Shown in pieces: positions 22,631 to 30,466 of a stretch of DNA of 30,555 bases. Made by a program: the position numbers and the translations under genes. This DNA comes from an uncultured Oscillospiraceae bacterium (GTDB lineage Bacteria > Bacillota_A > Clostridia > Oscillospirales > Oscillospiraceae): assembly GCA_900754605.1 (NCBI GenBank), contig CAAEDK010000179.1:1-30555 (forward strand), read 5' to 3'. Each line of letters begins with the position of its first letter. Position 1 is the stretch's first letter. The notes under the pieces are model-generated. The model made no database searches, was not told the origin of the DNA, and saw only the letters and a program-made list of their open reading frames with translations.

Positions 22631-22693
22631 TTAATACAATTTTAATACGAGCCCTTAAAAATTAATGCCCCTTTAAGACGAAAAGTGGATAAT
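22631..22693 (+). promoter_or_regulatory. ktrB promoter with four-part TTAAT array
   Basis: TTAAT (22631), TTAAT (22642), TTAAT (22662) and TTAAG (22673) give spacing 0/11/31/42, identical to the kdp operon array. A -10 GATAAT (22688-22693) starts 15 bp after the last copy. An extra TTAAA at 22655 falls between the pairs. There is no -35 consensus, consistent with activator dependence. Confidence 0.75.
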
Positions 22694-22725
22694 GTGATTA
22701 AGACTCCATAAAGACATATTAAGGG

Positions 22726-24069
22726 GTGGGGCTTACGCAGCGGCCTTTTCATAAAAGCTGGTCGTCTCCGTTTCGGATCATCATATTCGGATTTCTCTTG
22801 GTGATTCTGCTGGGGAGCTTCCTGCTGATGCTTCCGGTTGCCACAAAAGAAGGTGTTGTCACGCCGTTTTCGGATGCTCTGTTTACTGCCACGTCGGCGG
22901 TATGCGTGACAGGCCTGGTTGTTCACGACACTGCTACTTACTGGTCGAATTTCGGACAGTTCATCATCGTATTGCTTATCCAGATCGGGGGCCTTGGGGT
23001 GGTAACCGTGGCCGGTGCTTTCGGTATCCTCTCCGGGCGCCGGATCGGTCTGATGCAGCGCAGCACGATGCAGGAGGCCATCGCTGCGCCGAATGTGGGC
23101 GGGGTCGTGCGCCTGACAGGTTTTATCCTGAAAACTGCCTTGGTGGTAGAGCTGTTGGGGGCTGCCGCGCTGTTCCCCGTTTTCTGGCAGGAATTCGGCT
23201 TGGTAAAGGGACTTTGGTATGCCCTGTTTCACTCTATTTCCGCCTTTTGCAATGCGGGATTCGACTTGATGGGGATCAAGGAGCCCTTTTCGTCTCTTGT
23301 GGATTACGCGGACAACCCGGTGGTCTCCATTGCGATCCCGCTGCTGATTATCATCGGCGGCATTGGATTCTTGACTTGGGATGACATCCGTACGAACCGC
23401 CTGCACATAACCAGATACCGGATGCAGAGCAAGGTGATTCTGGTGGTCACCGGCAGTCTGATTCTGCTTCCCGGCATCTATTTCTTCCTGTTCGAGTTTG
23501 CGCGGGAGCCTGTGGGGAAGCGACTCCTCTTATCCTTTTTCCAGGCGGTCACGCCCCGAACTGCGGGTTTTAATACGGCGGATTTGACCGCTATGAGCGA
23601 AAGCGGGCAGACGATTATCACCATGCTGATGCTCATAGGCGGTTCGCCAGGCTCCACTGCGGGCGGCATGAAAACGACAACGCTGGCGGTTCTTCTGGCG
23701 AACGCGCTGGCGGTTTTTCGGCGCAATGAGTATCCGCATTTCTTTAACCGCCGGATCTCCAAAGAGACCATCTCCCAAGCGGCGACAATTTTTGCGATGT
23801 ATCTGGGGCTGTTTCTGGCCGGAGGACTGGTAATCAGCCGAATGGAGGGGCAGCCTATTCTGGACAGCCTGTTTGAAACGGCTTCGGCCATCGGAACTGT
23901 GGGCCTGTCCTTGGGACTGACGCCGCAGCTGCATACGGTCTCACGCCTGATTTTGATCGGCCTGATGTTCTTTGGACGGGTAGGGGGTCTGACGCTGATA
24001 TTCGCTGCCCTTTCCAGCACCCAGAATTCCAGCGCCCGACTGCCGCAGGAGCGGATTACGGTAGGGTGA
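22726..24069 (+). CDS. ktrB: Ktr/Trk-type potassium channel subunit KtrB
   Basis: A 447-aa SKT-superfamily channel. Four pore motifs are seen: TSAVCVTGL (about 56), ISAFCNAGFDL (about 178), VTPRTAGFNTAD (about 275) and AIGTVGLSLGLTP (about 390), each with the filter glycine. The middle SPGSTAGGMKTTT is the flexible gate region. It matches KtrB in length better than TrkH. The start codon is unclear: GTG 22726 directly abuts the AAGGGG ribosome binding site, there is no ATG near, and ACG at 22735 has better spacing. The downstream gene encodes the RCK regulator. Together they would give medium-affinity K+ uptake gated by nucleotides. Confidence 0.92.
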   Translation: MGLTQRPFHKSWSSPFRIIIFGFLLVILLGSFLLMLPVATKEGVVTPFSDALFTATSAVCVTGLVVHDTATYWSNFGQFIIVLLIQIGGLGVVTVAGAFGILSGRRIGLMQRSTMQEAIAAPNVGGVVRLTGFILKTALVVELLGAAALFPVFWQEFGLVKGLWYALFHSISAFCNAGFDLMGIKEPFSSLVDYADNPVVSIAIPLLIIIGGIGFLTWDDIRTNRLHITRYRMQSKVILVVTGSLILLPGIYFFLFEFAREPVGKRLLLSFFQAVTPRTAGFNTADLTAMSESGQTIITMLMLIGGSPGSTAGGMKTTTLAVLLANALAVFRRNEYPHFFNRRISKETISQAATIFAMYLGLFLAGGLVISRMEGQPILDSLFETASAIGTVGLSLGLTPQLHTVSRLILIGLMFFGRVGGLTLIFAALSSTQNSSARLPQERITVG

Positions 24070-24095
24070 ATCTGTAAATAAAGAGGATGAAATAC

Positions 24096-24746
24096 ATGAA
24101 GACAATTTTGCTGATCGGTTTAGGCCGCTTCGGCCGCCATGTGGCCATGAAGCTCCACGAATTGAACCATCAGGTGATGGCGGTGGATCAGGACGAGGAA
24201 AAAGTCAACCGGATTTTGCCCTATGTGACCAGCGCCCAGATCGGAGACAGCACAAACGAGGAATTTTTGGCCTCTTTGGGGGTGCGGAACTTTGATGTAT
24301 GTATCGTCGCTATCGGCGATAATTTCCAGAGTTCTCTGGAGACGGCTTCCCTGCTGAAGGAGGCGGGGGCGAAAAAGGTGGTGGCCCGGGCCGCACGGGA
24401 CATTCAGGCCAAATTCCTGCTGCGAAACGGGGCGGACGAGGTCGTCTACCCAGAGCGGCAGATCGCGGTCTGGACCGCCATCCGATACAGCTCGGATAAT
24501 ATTTCGGACTATATCGCGCTGGGGGACGATCATGCCATCTTTGAGATTCAGGTTCCGGATAACTGGGTCGGCAAGACCATCGGCCAGCTGGATGTCAGGA
24601 AACGGCATCATGTGAGCATACTGGCCATCAAGCAGAACGGACACTTCGCCATGACGGTCATTACGCCGGAGACCTGTCTCCCGGCCAACAGCACCATGCT
24701 GGTTTTGGGAACAAACCAGAACGTTCAAAAATGCTTCCACATCTAG
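24096..24746 (+). CDS. ktrA: Potassium channel regulator KtrA/TrkA (RCK protein)
   Basis: A 216-aa cytoplasmic protein. The RCK_N Rossmann domain opens with ILLIGLGRFGRHVAMKL (GxGxxG) and AVDQDEEKVN, where the acidic residue binds the ribose. It continues with GDSTNEEFL and an ARD region (VVARAARDIQAKFLLRNGAD). The RCK_C domain spans about 138-216 (FEIQVPDNWVGKTIGQLDVR). One RCK unit of this length is KtrA-like; E. coli TrkA has two. It binds ATP/ADP, and possibly cyclic di-AMP through RCK_C, to gate KtrB. I chose the ATG at 24096 because GAGG lies nine bases upstream; ATG 24087 abuts it. Confidence 0.93.
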   Translation: MKTILLIGLGRFGRHVAMKLHELNHQVMAVDQDEEKVNRILPYVTSAQIGDSTNEEFLASLGVRNFDVCIVAIGDNFQSSLETASLLKEAGAKKVVARAARDIQAKFLLRNGADEVVYPERQIAVWTAIRYSSDNISDYIALGDDHAIFEIQVPDNWVGKTIGQLDVRKRHHVSILAIKQNGHFAMTVITPETCLPANSTMLVLGTNQNVQKCFHI

Positions 24747-24782
24747 CGGCTGCGGCTCCAGGCATGGAAAGGACAGGTTGGG

Positions 24783-25274
24783 ATGGAGTATATGATTTTG
24801 CTTGGCGGCCTTCTCGTGTTTGCGCTGGTCGGCTTCTGGATGATGGGAAGGGTTGACAGGTTTCTGAATGCGGCGCGGGCAGAGCAGGAGGGGCGGCAGC
24901 ATGCCGAGTGCTTGAAGATCGCGGCATCGGACCCCTGTGTGATGCAGCCTGTTTTTAAAACTGTGTCGGCGCTTAAGGAGCAGCACCCGGACTTGTGGTG
25001 TGAGCTGTCCTTCGGAAGAGAAGCGGAGGTTTTGGGATGTCTCAGCACAGGCAATGTGGACGTTGCGATTCTCCCCGGTGAGACAGGGGGCGGAGCGGCG
25101 TTTGAAAGCAGAGACTTTCTGTTTTCGCCGGTTTCTTTCCGGGCGGTGGAGGATTGCACGACCTTGTCATCTATCGACACAAGCGTGCGACGGCAAAGGA
25201 TATTGCTGAAACAGAATACATCTGCTTCCCTGGCTGCGGAATTTGTTCAGAGAATTTGTGAACAGAAACCGTAG
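24783..25274 (+). CDS. Membrane-anchored protein with a LysR-substrate-domain-like fragment
   Basis: A 163-aa protein with an N-terminal membrane helix (about 4-21, MILLGGLLVFALVGFWMMG). The rest resembles the first lobe of a LysR-type substrate-binding fold: LKIAASDPCVMQPVFKTVSA, then ELSFGREAEVLGCLSTGNVD and VAILPG, the place where LysR regulators have LxxGxLDxAI. There is no DNA-binding domain, and the second lobe is missing or reduced. It lies between ktrA (36 bp) and the second kdpD (40 bp). A sensory or accessory role in K+ signalling is inferred from position. The fold call comes from motif resemblance and needs a structure search. Confidence 0.7.
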   Translation: MEYMILLGGLLVFALVGFWMMGRVDRFLNAARAEQEGRQHAECLKIAASDPCVMQPVFKTVSALKEQHPDLWCELSFGREAEVLGCLSTGNVDVAILPGETGGGAAFESRDFLFSPVSFRAVEDCTTLSSIDTSVRRQRILLKQNTSASLAAEFVQRICEQKP

Positions 25275-25279
25275 AAACG

Positions 25280-25288
25280 TGCTATAAT
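25280..25288 (+). promoter_or_regulatory. Extended -10 promoter before kdpD2
   Basis: TGCTATAAT (extended TGn plus TATAAT) lies 26 bases before the kdpD2 start. No TTAAT repeats are present, so the kdpD2-kdpE pair can be expressed independently of the array-controlled promoters. Confidence 0.6.
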
Positions 25289-25314
25289 AGAGCCGTTTGA
25301 AGGGAGGCGGTAAT

Positions 25315-27960
25315 ATGGAGACTTCTGCGCAGGTCGGACGGGGAGAGCGGAGGCGGAAAGGATCCCTTACGATTTTTGCCGGTTATTTCTCCGGCACGGG
25401 AAAGACCTACCGGATGCTGGAGGCTGCCGGCCGCGCCGTGCGGGCTGGAGAGGATGTTGCCGTCGGCCTGCTCTCCTGCAGCCAATGGCCGCAGACGCAG
25501 ATCTTGGCGGATGGCTTTGAGACGCTGCCGCTCAAAGCGTTTTCGGAGGCGGGGAAGACCGTTTATGAGCTTGACGTGGATGCCTGTCTGAAGCGCGGCC
25601 CAAGGCTTCTCTTGATCGACGAGCTCTCTCATGAAAACGCGGGCGGCTCCCGCCACAGAAAACGCTGCCAGGATATTGAAGAACTGCTGCAGGCAGGGAT
25701 TGATATCTATACGACGCTGGATGTACAGCACATTGAGAGTATTCAGGACACCGTTTCCGAAATTTTGGGCGCTCCGGCCGAGGAGCGGATTCCGGACAGG
25801 GTGTTCGATCAGGCCGCGCGCGTGGAATTCGTGGACTGTGAACCGGAAGACCTGCGGGAACGCCTGATCCGGCAGGACCGGACGGATCTGCTGTCTGAAT
25901 ATTCACAGCCCAAATTGAGCGCGCTTCGGGAGCTTGCCCTTCGCCGCTGCGCGGACCGGACGGCTCTGGATACACAAAAGAGCCGGGGCGGAGAGAGGTA
26001 CCGGACCCGGGAGCATGTCCTGGTCTGCCTTTCCGCAGCACCTTCCAATGAACGTGTCATCCGAACGGCTGCCCGGATGGCCGACGCGTTCCGCTGCGGC
26101 TTTACGGCGCTGTTTGTTGAGACAAAAAATTTTCAGTCCATACCACAGCCGGATCGGAACCGTCTGAGGGCCAATCTGCGTTTGGCTCAACAACTGGGTG
26201 CATCCGTCGAGACGGTATATGGCGATGACGTGGCCTACCAGATCGCCGAATTTTCCAGGCTGTCCGGCGTGACCAAGATTGTGCTGGGCCGTGGAGAGAC
26301 TTCCAACCGCATCCTGTTTTGGAAGCCCTCGCTGACGGAACGGCTGGTTGAGCTCACACCGGAACTGGACATCCACATCATTCCTGACACTGGAACAGCA
26401 AGGCGGTTTGCCTCCCATTACAAAAAAGAGCTGTATGCACCCGCGGTCCCCCTCCTGGATTTGCTGAAAAGCACTCTGCTCCTGGTGCTGTCTACGCTGG
26501 TGGGCCTTATTTTCTATTATCTGGGCTTGAGCGAGGCCAATATCATCACAGTCTATATCCTGGGGGTGATGCTGACCTCTATCTTCACAAAGAGCGCGGT
26601 TTGCAGCTTTCTGAACTCGGTGGTGGGCGTCTTGGCGTTTAACTTCTTTTTTACGGAGCCAAGATTTTCACTGCATATCTACGCCAGCGACTATATGGTC
26701 ACATTTTTGGTCATGTTTCTGGCATCCCTTCTTACAGGCTCTCTGGCCGCCAAGCTGAAATCTCTGGCGAAGCACTCAGCCCAGCTGGCATGGCGGACCA
26801 AGCTTTTGTTTGAAACGAATCAGGAATTGCAGAAGGCCGGAACCCAGGACGAGATCCTTTCTGTCACCGCACGGCAGCTGCTGAAGATTTTTCAGCGCGA
26901 TATTGTCACCTATCGGTCAGATCAGGGACAGCTGGACGCGCCGAAGATCTTTCCGGTTGATGATGCGTTTTCCGAAAGCAAATACTCCGCCGCATCGGAG
27001 CATCAGGCGGCCCAGTGGGTTCTGACCAACAACAAGCGGGCGGGCGCCGGGACGGAGACGTTTTCGGATGCGTGCTGCACATATCTGGCCGTCCGGACCG
27101 CAGAACAGGTATATGGGGTCATAGGCGTCGCGGCCTCTGGCGAGGAGATGGATTCCTTTGAAGGCGGACTGCTCCTCTCGATCCTGGGGGAGTGCGCCCT
27201 CGCTATGGAAAACCAGAAAAACCTGGAGGAGAAAGAGGCGGCTGCGGTCCTGGCCAAGAACGAGCAGCTGCGGGCCAATCTGCTCCGCTCGATTTCCCAC
27301 GACCTGCGCACACCGCTCACCTCCATCTCCGGAAATGCCAGCAACCTTCTCTCCAACGGAGATATGTTTGACGCAAAGACCAAGCATCAGATGTATGTGG
27401 ATATTTATGACGACGCCATGTGGCTCATCAATCTGGTGGAGAATCTATTATCCGTCAGCCGCCTGGAGGGAGGGCAGATGAATCTGCACCTGTCCACAGA
27501 GCTGATAGGTGAAGTGGTGGCTGAGGCGCTGCGGCACATCAACCGCAGAAGCGCGGAGCACCATCTGCATATCCAGAGCGGCGACGAGTACCTGCTGGCG
27601 CAGATGGACGCGCATTTGATCGTGCAGGTCATCATCAATATCGTGGACAATGCGATCAAGTACACGCCGCCTGGCTCTGACATTGAGATTAGCTGGGAGC
27701 GGCAGGGGCGGTTCGCCGCACTGTCGGTTGCTGACAACGGCCCGGGCATTCCTGACTCGGCAAAACCCCGCGTTTTTGACATGTTCTACAGCGCCTCGAA
27801 CCGGATTGCCGACAGCCGTCGCAGCATGGGGCTGGGGCTGGCGCTGTGCAAGTCTATCATCACGGCCCATGGCGGGGAGATCACGGTGGCTGACCACGCG
27901 CCCCATGGGACAGTTTTTACGTTTACCATACCAATTGAGGAGGTTGAATTGCATGAATAA
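25315..27960 (+). CDS. kdpD: Sensor histidine kinase KdpD, second copy, coupled to kdpE
   Basis: An 881-aa KdpD with the same domain order as the first copy. Walker A is AGYFSGTGKT (22-31) and Walker B LLLIDELSHENAGG. The USP-like domain carries HVLVCLSAAPSNERVI, and the DUF4118 membrane domain NIITVYILGVM and FNFFFTEPRF. A GAF region follows, then HisKA with His662 in SISHDLRTPLT, and the HATPase with DNGPGIP and GLGLAL. All catalytic boxes are intact. The N-terminal and USP regions diverge strongly from KdpD1, so the two probably answer different cues. I chose ATG 25315 with GGGAGG seven bases upstream. Its end overlaps kdpE by eight bases. Confidence 0.96.
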   Translation: METSAQVGRGERRRKGSLTIFAGYFSGTGKTYRMLEAAGRAVRAGEDVAVGLLSCSQWPQTQILADGFETLPLKAFSEAGKTVYELDVDACLKRGPRLLLIDELSHENAGGSRHRKRCQDIEELLQAGIDIYTTLDVQHIESIQDTVSEILGAPAEERIPDRVFDQAARVEFVDCEPEDLRERLIRQDRTDLLSEYSQPKLSALRELALRRCADRTALDTQKSRGGERYRTREHVLVCLSAAPSNERVIRTAARMADAFRCGFTALFVETKNFQSIPQPDRNRLRANLRLAQQLGASVETVYGDDVAYQIAEFSRLSGVTKIVLGRGETSNRILFWKPSLTERLVELTPELDIHIIPDTGTARRFASHYKKELYAPAVPLLDLLKSTLLLVLSTLVGLIFYYLGLSEANIITVYILGVMLTSIFTKSAVCSFLNSVVGVLAFNFFFTEPRFSLHIYASDYMVTFLVMFLASLLTGSLAAKLKSLAKHSAQLAWRTKLLFETNQELQKAGTQDEILSVTARQLLKIFQRDIVTYRSDQGQLDAPKIFPVDDAFSESKYSAASEHQAAQWVLTNNKRAGAGTETFSDACCTYLAVRTAEQVYGVIGVAASGEEMDSFEGGLLLSILGECALAMENQKNLEEKEAAAVLAKNEQLRANLLRSISHDLRTPLTSISGNASNLLSNGDMFDAKTKHQMYVDIYDDAMWLINLVENLLSVSRLEGGQMNLHLSTELIGEVVAEALRHINRRSAEHHLHIQSGDEYLLAQMDAHLIVQVIINIVDNAIKYTPPGSDIEISWERQGRFAALSVADNGPGIPDSAKPRVFDMFYSASNRIADSRRSMGLGLALCKSIITAHGGEITVADHAPHGTVFTFTIPIEEVELHE

Positions 27961-28654
27961 ACCCTTGATTTTGGTCGTGGAGGACGATGCGCCTGTCCGC
28001 AGTCTGATCACAACGACTCTGCGGGCGCACGATTACCGTTTTCTCTCTGCGGCCAACGGGGAATCCGCTATTCTGGAAGCCAGTTCGCACAATCCGGACA
28101 TCATGCTGTTGGATTTGGGACTGCCGGATCTGGATGGCGTAGAGGTGATTCACCGTGTCCGCACCTGGTCGAATCTGCCGATTATTGTGATTAGCGCCCG
28201 CAGCGAGGACACGGATAAGATTGAGGCGCTGGATGCCGGGGCAGATGACTATCTGACCAAGCCGTTCTCCGTGGAGGAACTGTTGGCCCGTCTGCGGGTA
28301 ACCCAGCGCAGGCTGGCTACCCTGCAGGCCGGAGTGGTGAACGAAGGCGCTGTATTCACCAACGGCAGGCTGAAGGTGGATTATGCTGCGGGGTGCGCGT
28401 TTCTGGGCGAAGAGGAACTGCATCTGACGCCCAGTGAGTACAAGCTGCTATGCCTGCTGTGCAAGAATGTGGGCAAAGTGTTGACGCACACCTTCATCGC
28501 CCAGCAGATCTGGGGCAGGAGTTGGGAAAACGATGTGGCATCTCTCCGGGTCTATATGGCCACCCTGCGCAAGAAGTTGGAACGGGATCCGGATTCTCCG
28601 CAATATATTCAGACGCACATTGGAGTAGGGTACCGGATGCTAAAGGTGGAGTAA
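27953..28654 (+). CDS. kdpE: Response regulator KdpE
   Basis: A 233-aa OmpR/PhoB-family regulator. The receiver domain has the acidic pair E10/D11-D12, phosphorylated Asp54 in MLLDLGLPDLDG, and the conserved Lys in LTKPF. The winged helix (about 135-230) has LTPSEYKLLCLLCKNVGKVL, VASLRVYMATLRKKLE and GVGYRM. GAGGAGG precedes the ATG, which overlaps the kdpD2 stop. Family members bind direct repeats with an 11-bp period, exactly the period of the TTAAT arrays in this window. As the only response regulator present it must serve KdpD2 and may also serve KdpD1. Confidence 0.97.
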   Translation: MNKPLILVVEDDAPVRSLITTTLRAHDYRFLSAANGESAILEASSHNPDIMLLDLGLPDLDGVEVIHRVRTWSNLPIIVISARSEDTDKIEALDAGADDYLTKPFSVEELLARLRVTQRRLATLQAGVVNEGAVFTNGRLKVDYAAGCAFLGEEELHLTPSEYKLLCLLCKNVGKVLTHTFIAQQIWGRSWENDVASLRVYMATLRKKLERDPDSPQYIQTHIGVGYRMLKVE

Positions 28655-28811
28655 CAGCGGATGCATTCCAATTTCAGTGAAAAGATCGTTTTATTCTTCA
28701 TGTGATGTGTGATGCATTTTGCGGCACTTGAAATACTGGATTCCATGGGCATAAATGAGTCGAGATTGAAAAAAATTGCCTGGACGGCTGTTTCACACCT
28801 ATTTGTAAATA

Positions 28812-28844
28812 ACCCGGAGCTGTTGCGGTGCAACGGTTCCGGGT
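28812..28844 (+). terminator. Hairpin after kdpE, probable terminator
   Basis: An outer stem ACCCGGA / TCCGGGT and an inner stem GTTGC / GCAAC are followed by ACTTCTCCT. It lies 157 bp after the kdpE stop. The T-run is weak, so it may be only a stable 3' end. Confidence 0.5.
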
Positions 28845-28969
28845 ACTTCTCCTCAATATGCCGAAATTTGTGCAACTCCACGGAACCCCTTGTGCTCCAA
28901 TGAGTTTCTCTTTGACGGACTGAGAACTCCAACTTTGCAGACCATTGCCTCGAATGCAGCTGGGCCCAC

Positions 28970-29008
28970 CAAGGACCGCCGAAAATTAAAAATTTTCGGC
29001 GGTCCTTG
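28970..29008. repeat. 39-bp palindrome with perfect 18-bp arms
   Basis: CAAGGACCGCCGAAAATT and its exact complement enclose AAA. No gene ends nearby on either strand. The centre is AT-rich and there is no T-tract outside the stem, so its role as a terminator is uncertain. Confidence 0.75.
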
Positions 29009-29160
29009 TCTGCGGCTATGAAAAACGGCCCACTGACAAATTGGAGCTGCGGGGGATGTCCCATCCGGCAGTGTGACAAAGGCGAAAGAGACAGCCCCGG
29101 CGTTCATGGGCAGAGGCGTCCCGGCAGCGGTCTTTACCGCAGGTACAGGGCATTCCGGCT

Positions 29161-29295
29161 GATGAGAAACGTAAGCGCGGTTGTTTCTGCTGCCTGTCTG
29201 GCCTATCCGGCGTGATGGGGAAATTGGGGTTCCAAGTTTTTAAGAGCCGACAAATCAACCGGGAGGCGTATGCGCAGAAACTGGAGGCTCTGTGA
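29161..29295 (+). pseudogene. Unidentified C-terminal gene relic
   Basis: A frame reads GCFCCLSGLSGVMGKLGFQV, then FKSRQINREAYAQKLEAL and stops at TGA 29293-29295, six bases before a strong terminator. The position suggests the tail of a former gene. No start, family or longer frame is visible upstream; the sequence back to 29040 breaks frame. Confidence 0.3.
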
Positions 29296-29300
29296 GAAGG

Positions 29301-29334
29301 AGGAAGCCTGTCCCGAAAGGGGCAGGCTTCCTTT
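29301..29334 (+). terminator. Rho-independent terminator
   Basis: A 14-bp stem (AGGAAGCCTGTCCC / GGGGCAGGCTTCCT, one G-T pair) with a GAAA tetraloop is followed by TTGCTGT. Confidence 0.75.
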
Positions 29335-29457
29335 GCTGTGAGATGGATACTATTGAGAGCGGTTAAAGAGGATAAAAATAAAGTTTATACGGGGCCCCAT
29401 GGTACAACCAAGTAAAAAGGCGGCCAAAACACGATGAAGGGACTGTATGAACTGTTA

Positions 29458-29592
29458 TCATACTGCCGGCCCCATCAAAGGACCGCATACTTGCGTGGAG
29501 CGATTGGCACGGTATTCCCGCGGTGTCATACCAGAGAGAACATTGAGCTGCTTATGGAAGTAAATTGCGCTGTCCAACCCGCAGCTTGAAAA
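29458..29592 (-). pseudogene. AraC-family regulator, C-terminal remnant
   Basis: The minus strand encodes GLDSAIYFHKQLNVLSGMTP, then REYRANRS, and a stop at 29458. This is the last helix-turn-helix of AraC/XylS regulators, where (G)F-S-YF---FK---G-TP-EYR is the consensus. The N-terminal part is absent and the upstream frame is closed after a few codons. Confidence 0.7.
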
Positions 29593-29820
29593 GAACCACA
29601 CATGTGTCTATTCAGAAGGAAAAACCATTCAACGTTATGATGCCAATATGGAATAAATTTGCCCAGCCACAAATTGTTGAATATAACCTTGATTAGCTGC
29701 GCAGGGAAAAGCCGCAGTACCGCGCGGAGCGGTTTTTTCGCAATAGGCACCCAGCGATATTGTGTGTTCGATGATTATCGATCGTCTTCCTGCAGAAAAA
29801 CAAGGAGAGCAGTCTGGGGG
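29593..29820. other. Stretch with no recognisable gene
   Basis: AT-richer sequence with only short frames. I see no promoter, repeat or family match between the AraC remnant and the dehydrogenase relic. Confidence 0.4.
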
Positions 29821-30388
29821 TTATCTGTTCTTAAAAATGCTTCCTGCCGTATCTGCAGTCAAGAGCGCATCTGCAATTTCTGCTTTCGGTGCGTTTTTGG
29901 GTACCGACTGAACAATCGTGCAGAAGGGAATCAGCTTGCCGTGGAGAATTCTGTGCAGCTCAGGAATAAGGGCATAGCATTTCCGGATGCTGTGAGTCAC
30001 CGCTAGAATGCCGCGCTCAAAACCGACGCCGGATGGATGGGTGCTGACCTCAATGATGTTGTCCGTGGCAGATGTGCAGATCTTGCGTTCTCCTGCGAAT
30101 GTTGCCGCATAGCCGTTCTCCGGCAGAGGGCGGCCAACCATATATCCGCGATGGCCGGAGGCCCCCCGGCGCGGCTGTTGCTTCTCGAGTGCAGGCAAGC
30201 CCCGGTTTCAAACCATGTCACCATTGCGTCACCCATTCCTGCGACCTAAAATCTTGCGGGAGGAGGGCAGATCATGCAGGGATCTACCATAACAATATCA
30301 GGGCTTGCATCTAAAAACAGATAGGCGTCAAACACACCCCGGTCATCATACATCGCGCTGAGAGAAGAGCGGGGAGTCTGCTGAGCAT
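29821..30388 (-). pseudogene. Broken glycerol-dehydrogenase-like gene (iron-containing alcohol dehydrogenase family)
   Basis: Minus-strand pieces match the family in order: MYDDRGVFDAYLFLDASPDI and VMVD, an in-frame TAG, VAGMGDAMVTWFETGACLHS, then after frameshifts SGVGFERGILAVTHSI and LHRILHGKLIPFCTIVQ. These equal the GMGDAxATWFEA, SGxGFExGGLAAxHAI and HGExVAFGTLVQ motifs; the metal-ligand His of the last two are retained. The N-terminal part is missing. An intact enzyme would oxidise glycerol with NAD+ in the cytoplasm. Confidence 0.82.
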
Positions 30389-30420
30389 ACCTGAAATCTG
30401 GCATCTTCGGAAAGCCAGAG

Positions 30421-30451
30421 CAGGCAGAAAAATGGAAAGTCTTTCTGCCTG
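30421..30451 (-). terminator. Terminator hairpin of the partial gene at the right edge
   Basis: CAGGCAGAAA / TTTCTGCCTG form a 10-bp stem 16 bp beyond the stop codon of the leftward gene. The loop is 11 bases and the T-run is weak. Confidence 0.55.
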
Positions 30452-30466
30452 TTCTGAATACTGGAG

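Noticed and set aside
22281..22725. A cyclic di-AMP (ydaO-type) riboswitch, which often precedes ktr genes
   Set aside because: The space is occupied by a terminator, a small gene and the repeat array. I see none of the conserved ydaO core, and the leader after the predicted start is only about 25 bases.
28709..28903. 64-codon plus-strand frame after kdpE
   Set aside because: It runs through the probable kdpE terminator hairpin, has no good ribosome binding site and matches nothing recognisable.
28609..29079. 156-codon minus-strand frame after kdpE
   Set aside because: It overlaps the end of kdpE and passes through two hairpins. The protein has no family features.
29433..29585. A plus-strand ATG (MKGLYELLSYCRPHQR) that looks like the start of an ABC exporter
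   Set aside because: It overlaps the better supported AraC remnant on the other strand, closes after about 50 codons and lacks a proper ribosome binding site.
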